A DNA stretch of 7,524 nt, taken from positions 1 to 7,524 of the forward strand of contig JASFIT010000228.1 of the NCBI GenBank assembly GCA_050122535.1, in the 5' to 3' direction. Positions 6,918-7,524 of the stretch are shown in pieces. The first letter of the stretch is position 1, and every line of letters begins with the position of its first letter. The position numbers and the translations under genes are program-made. The notes beneath the pieces were generated by a model. The model was not told the origin of the DNA. It saw nothing but the letters and a program-made list of their open reading frames with translations, and did not search any database. Origin of the DNA: JASFEQ01 sp050122535. GTDB lineage: Bacteria; Desulfobacterota; DSM-4660; Desulfatiglandales; HGW-15.

Positions 6918-7298
6918 TTAGAATTGACTTACAGAACCACCCGGGCCTCGGATGATAAAACTCTTGTTTCCTGCAAGATGCCAACTCCTCATCCGGTAGC
7001 TCGTTCTATTTGCAGCATCTACAACGAACTGAACGTCATCGGACAGATAGAGTCCGTAGGTGGCACCCGTGAGAGTAGCCGTACTGTTACTATAGCTCTG
7101 TTCGTCCACATAATAGGCCTCTTGTGCTGTGGCGGCGTTTCTCAGGTCCGCATTCGCCGCTGCGTTGTATGATCTTTGCCTGTAAGCTGCGAACTGCGGG
7201 ATGGCGATTGCCGCCAGGATGCCGATGATCGCGATAACGATCATCAACTCGATCAGGGTAAAACCCTTTTCATTGTTTTTGGTAAATTTTGTTAACAT
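6918..7298 (-). CDS. pilA: Type IV major pilin (class III signal, PilA-like)
   Basis: A 126-residue prepilin: a 12-residue leader (MLTKFTKNNEKG) is cut by prepilin peptidase before F13. The mature form has 114 residues starting FTLIELMIVIAIIGILAAIA, with E+5 present and the hydrophobic assembly helix over 1-25. The globular part has a NAATAQEAYYVDEQ segment, an S/T-rich stretch (56-68) and a GPGGSVSQF end, as in Desulfobacterota and Myxococcus-like pilins; no disulfide cysteine pair is present. Start: ATG at 7298 lies 8 bases after AGGAGG (7307-7312). The GTG at 7322 would put the ribosome site inside the coding region, so it is rejected. The gene ends with tandem TAA TAG and a hairpin terminator. 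It is transcribed from a sigma-54-like promoter at 7422-7437. No second pilin or pil assembly gene lies in the window. Confidence 0.95.
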   Translation of the reverse strand: MLTKFTKNNEKGFTLIELMIVIAIIGILAAIAIPQFAAYRQRSYNAAANADLRNAATAQEAYYVDEQSYSNSTATLTGATYGLYLSDDVQFVVDAANRTSYRMRSWHLAGNKSFIIRGPGGSVSQF

Positions 7299-7306
7299 TT
7301 TTTGAA

Positions 7307-7312
7307 CCTCCT
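7307..7312 (-). promoter_or_regulatory. Perfect ribosome binding site of pilA
   Basis: The minus strand reads AAAAAAAAGGAGGTTCAAAA before ATG 7298: a complete AGGAGGT with 8 bases from AGGAGG to the start. It fixes the pilin start, and suits a highly translated structural protein. Confidence 0.9.
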
Positions 7313-7421
7313 TTTTTTTCACGATATATTTATAACCACCAAATTAAATATCCTCTATAATACACTCAAACTCACTCATCACCCCCCTTCGAACCTATCC
7401 AAAGCCTTTGCTACAGGGATA

Positions 7422-7437
7422 TACAAATACTGTGCCA
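7422..7437 (-). promoter_or_regulatory. Sigma-54-type promoter of pilA
   Basis: The minus strand reads TGGCACAGTATTTGTA, against the consensus TGGCACR-N4-TTGCW. The -24 GG box is perfect and the spacing is right; the -12 box has GT instead of GC. The predicted start is near 7410-7413, giving a leader of about 113 bases. pilA genes of Geobacter, Myxococcus and Pseudomonas are known to use sigma-54 with the PilS/PilR pair, so the site fits its gene. Confidence 0.65.
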
Positions 7438-7482
7438 TTCGAAAGGGGAAGGCTGGCTAACCAACAAATCTCTTTAAATTCA

Positions 7483-7519
7483 AATGCTTGGGCAGGCATT
7501 GCTCCGGTAGGAACAGCAA
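7483..7519. promoter_or_regulatory. Two inverted repeats upstream of the pilA sigma-54 promoter
   Basis: AATGC (7483-7487) / GCATT (7496-7500) and TTGCT (7499-7503) / AGCAA (7515-7519) are adjoining inverted repeats 46-82 bases upstream of the -24 box. This is a usual place for an enhancer-binding protein such as PilR. Arms are only 5 bases, so the call is tentative. The 42-codon minus-strand frame running from the window edge to TAG at 7395 covers the same bases and is probably accidental. Confidence 0.25.
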
Positions 7520-7524
7520 CCTTT

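Noticed and set aside
7299..7322. GTG start of the pilin at 7322 giving an N-terminus MKKKEVQK
   Set aside because: Those codons are the purine-rich AAAAGGAGG ribosome site itself; ATG 7298 has ideal spacing and gives a normal 12-residue prepilin leader.
7395..7524. Minus-strand frame open from the window edge to TAG at 7395, possible end of an upstream gene
   Set aside because: Only about 42 codons, no recognisable protein, and it runs through the sigma-54-like promoter; probably accidental, though the sequence beyond the edge could change this.
7395..7524. Cyclic-di-GMP riboswitch upstream of pilA, suggested by the CATTGCTCCGGTAGG string and the gene type
   Set aside because: The string is on the strand opposite to pilA, and the conserved aptamer core (CACGCACAGGGCAAACC, GCAAAGCC with P1 partners) is not present on either strand.

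Overview
The window (roughly mid-40s % GC by eye) looks like a chromosomal segment of a Gram-negative, probably anaerobic, member of the Desulfobacterota (the former Deltaproteobacteria). The reasons are the gene types and their combination: a short PilA-type major pilin behind a sigma-54-like promoter, a TPR-tailed GT-C membrane glycosyltransferase of a kind common in that group, and a GT-C / GT2 / sugar C-methyltransferase set. This assignment is inference from protein style; no marker gene is present.

Layout, left to right. On the minus strand, read from about 4236 down to 27, are three genes: a polytopic GT-C glycosyltransferase (4236-2572, apparently starting at CTG behind a perfect AGGAGG), a polyprenyl-phosphate-type GT2 glycosyltransferase with two C-terminal membrane helices (2229-1354), and a zinc-binding sugar C-methyltransferase (1250-27). 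The 342-base gap before the GT2 gene holds a near-consensus sigma-70 promoter (TTAACA-18-TATAAT), a leader with a 20-bp perfect palindrome and a possible short leader ORF that overlaps the GT2 start. From 4237 to 4672 there is a 436-base divergent intergenic region. It holds a sigma-70-like promoter facing right, and a hairpin-rich segment (4521-4618) that resembles the right end of an IS200/IS605-type element carrying a tnpB tail. On the plus strand at 4673-6832 is a 719-residue membrane glycosyltransferase-like protein with a C-terminal TPR array, similar in plan to the eukaryotic TMTC O-mannosyltransferases. It converges on the pilin gene (minus strand, 7298-6918), with a long hairpin between them. 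A sigma-54-like promoter and inverted repeats lie upstream of the pilin at the right edge.

How the genes may work together (inference): the GT2 enzyme would charge a polyprenyl phosphate with a sugar on the cytoplasmic side. The two GT-C proteins would use such lipid-linked donors on the outer face of the inner membrane, and the methyltransferase would make or modify an unusual sugar. The adjacent pilin, with an S/T-rich segment and two N-X-S/T sequons, is a plausible acceptor, so the window could be a pilin or surface-glycan glycosylation locus. No gene here proves the link. The main unusual points are the CTG start, the decayed IS-like end in front of the TPR gene, the palindromic leader of the GT2 gene, and the high aromatic content of the pilin.
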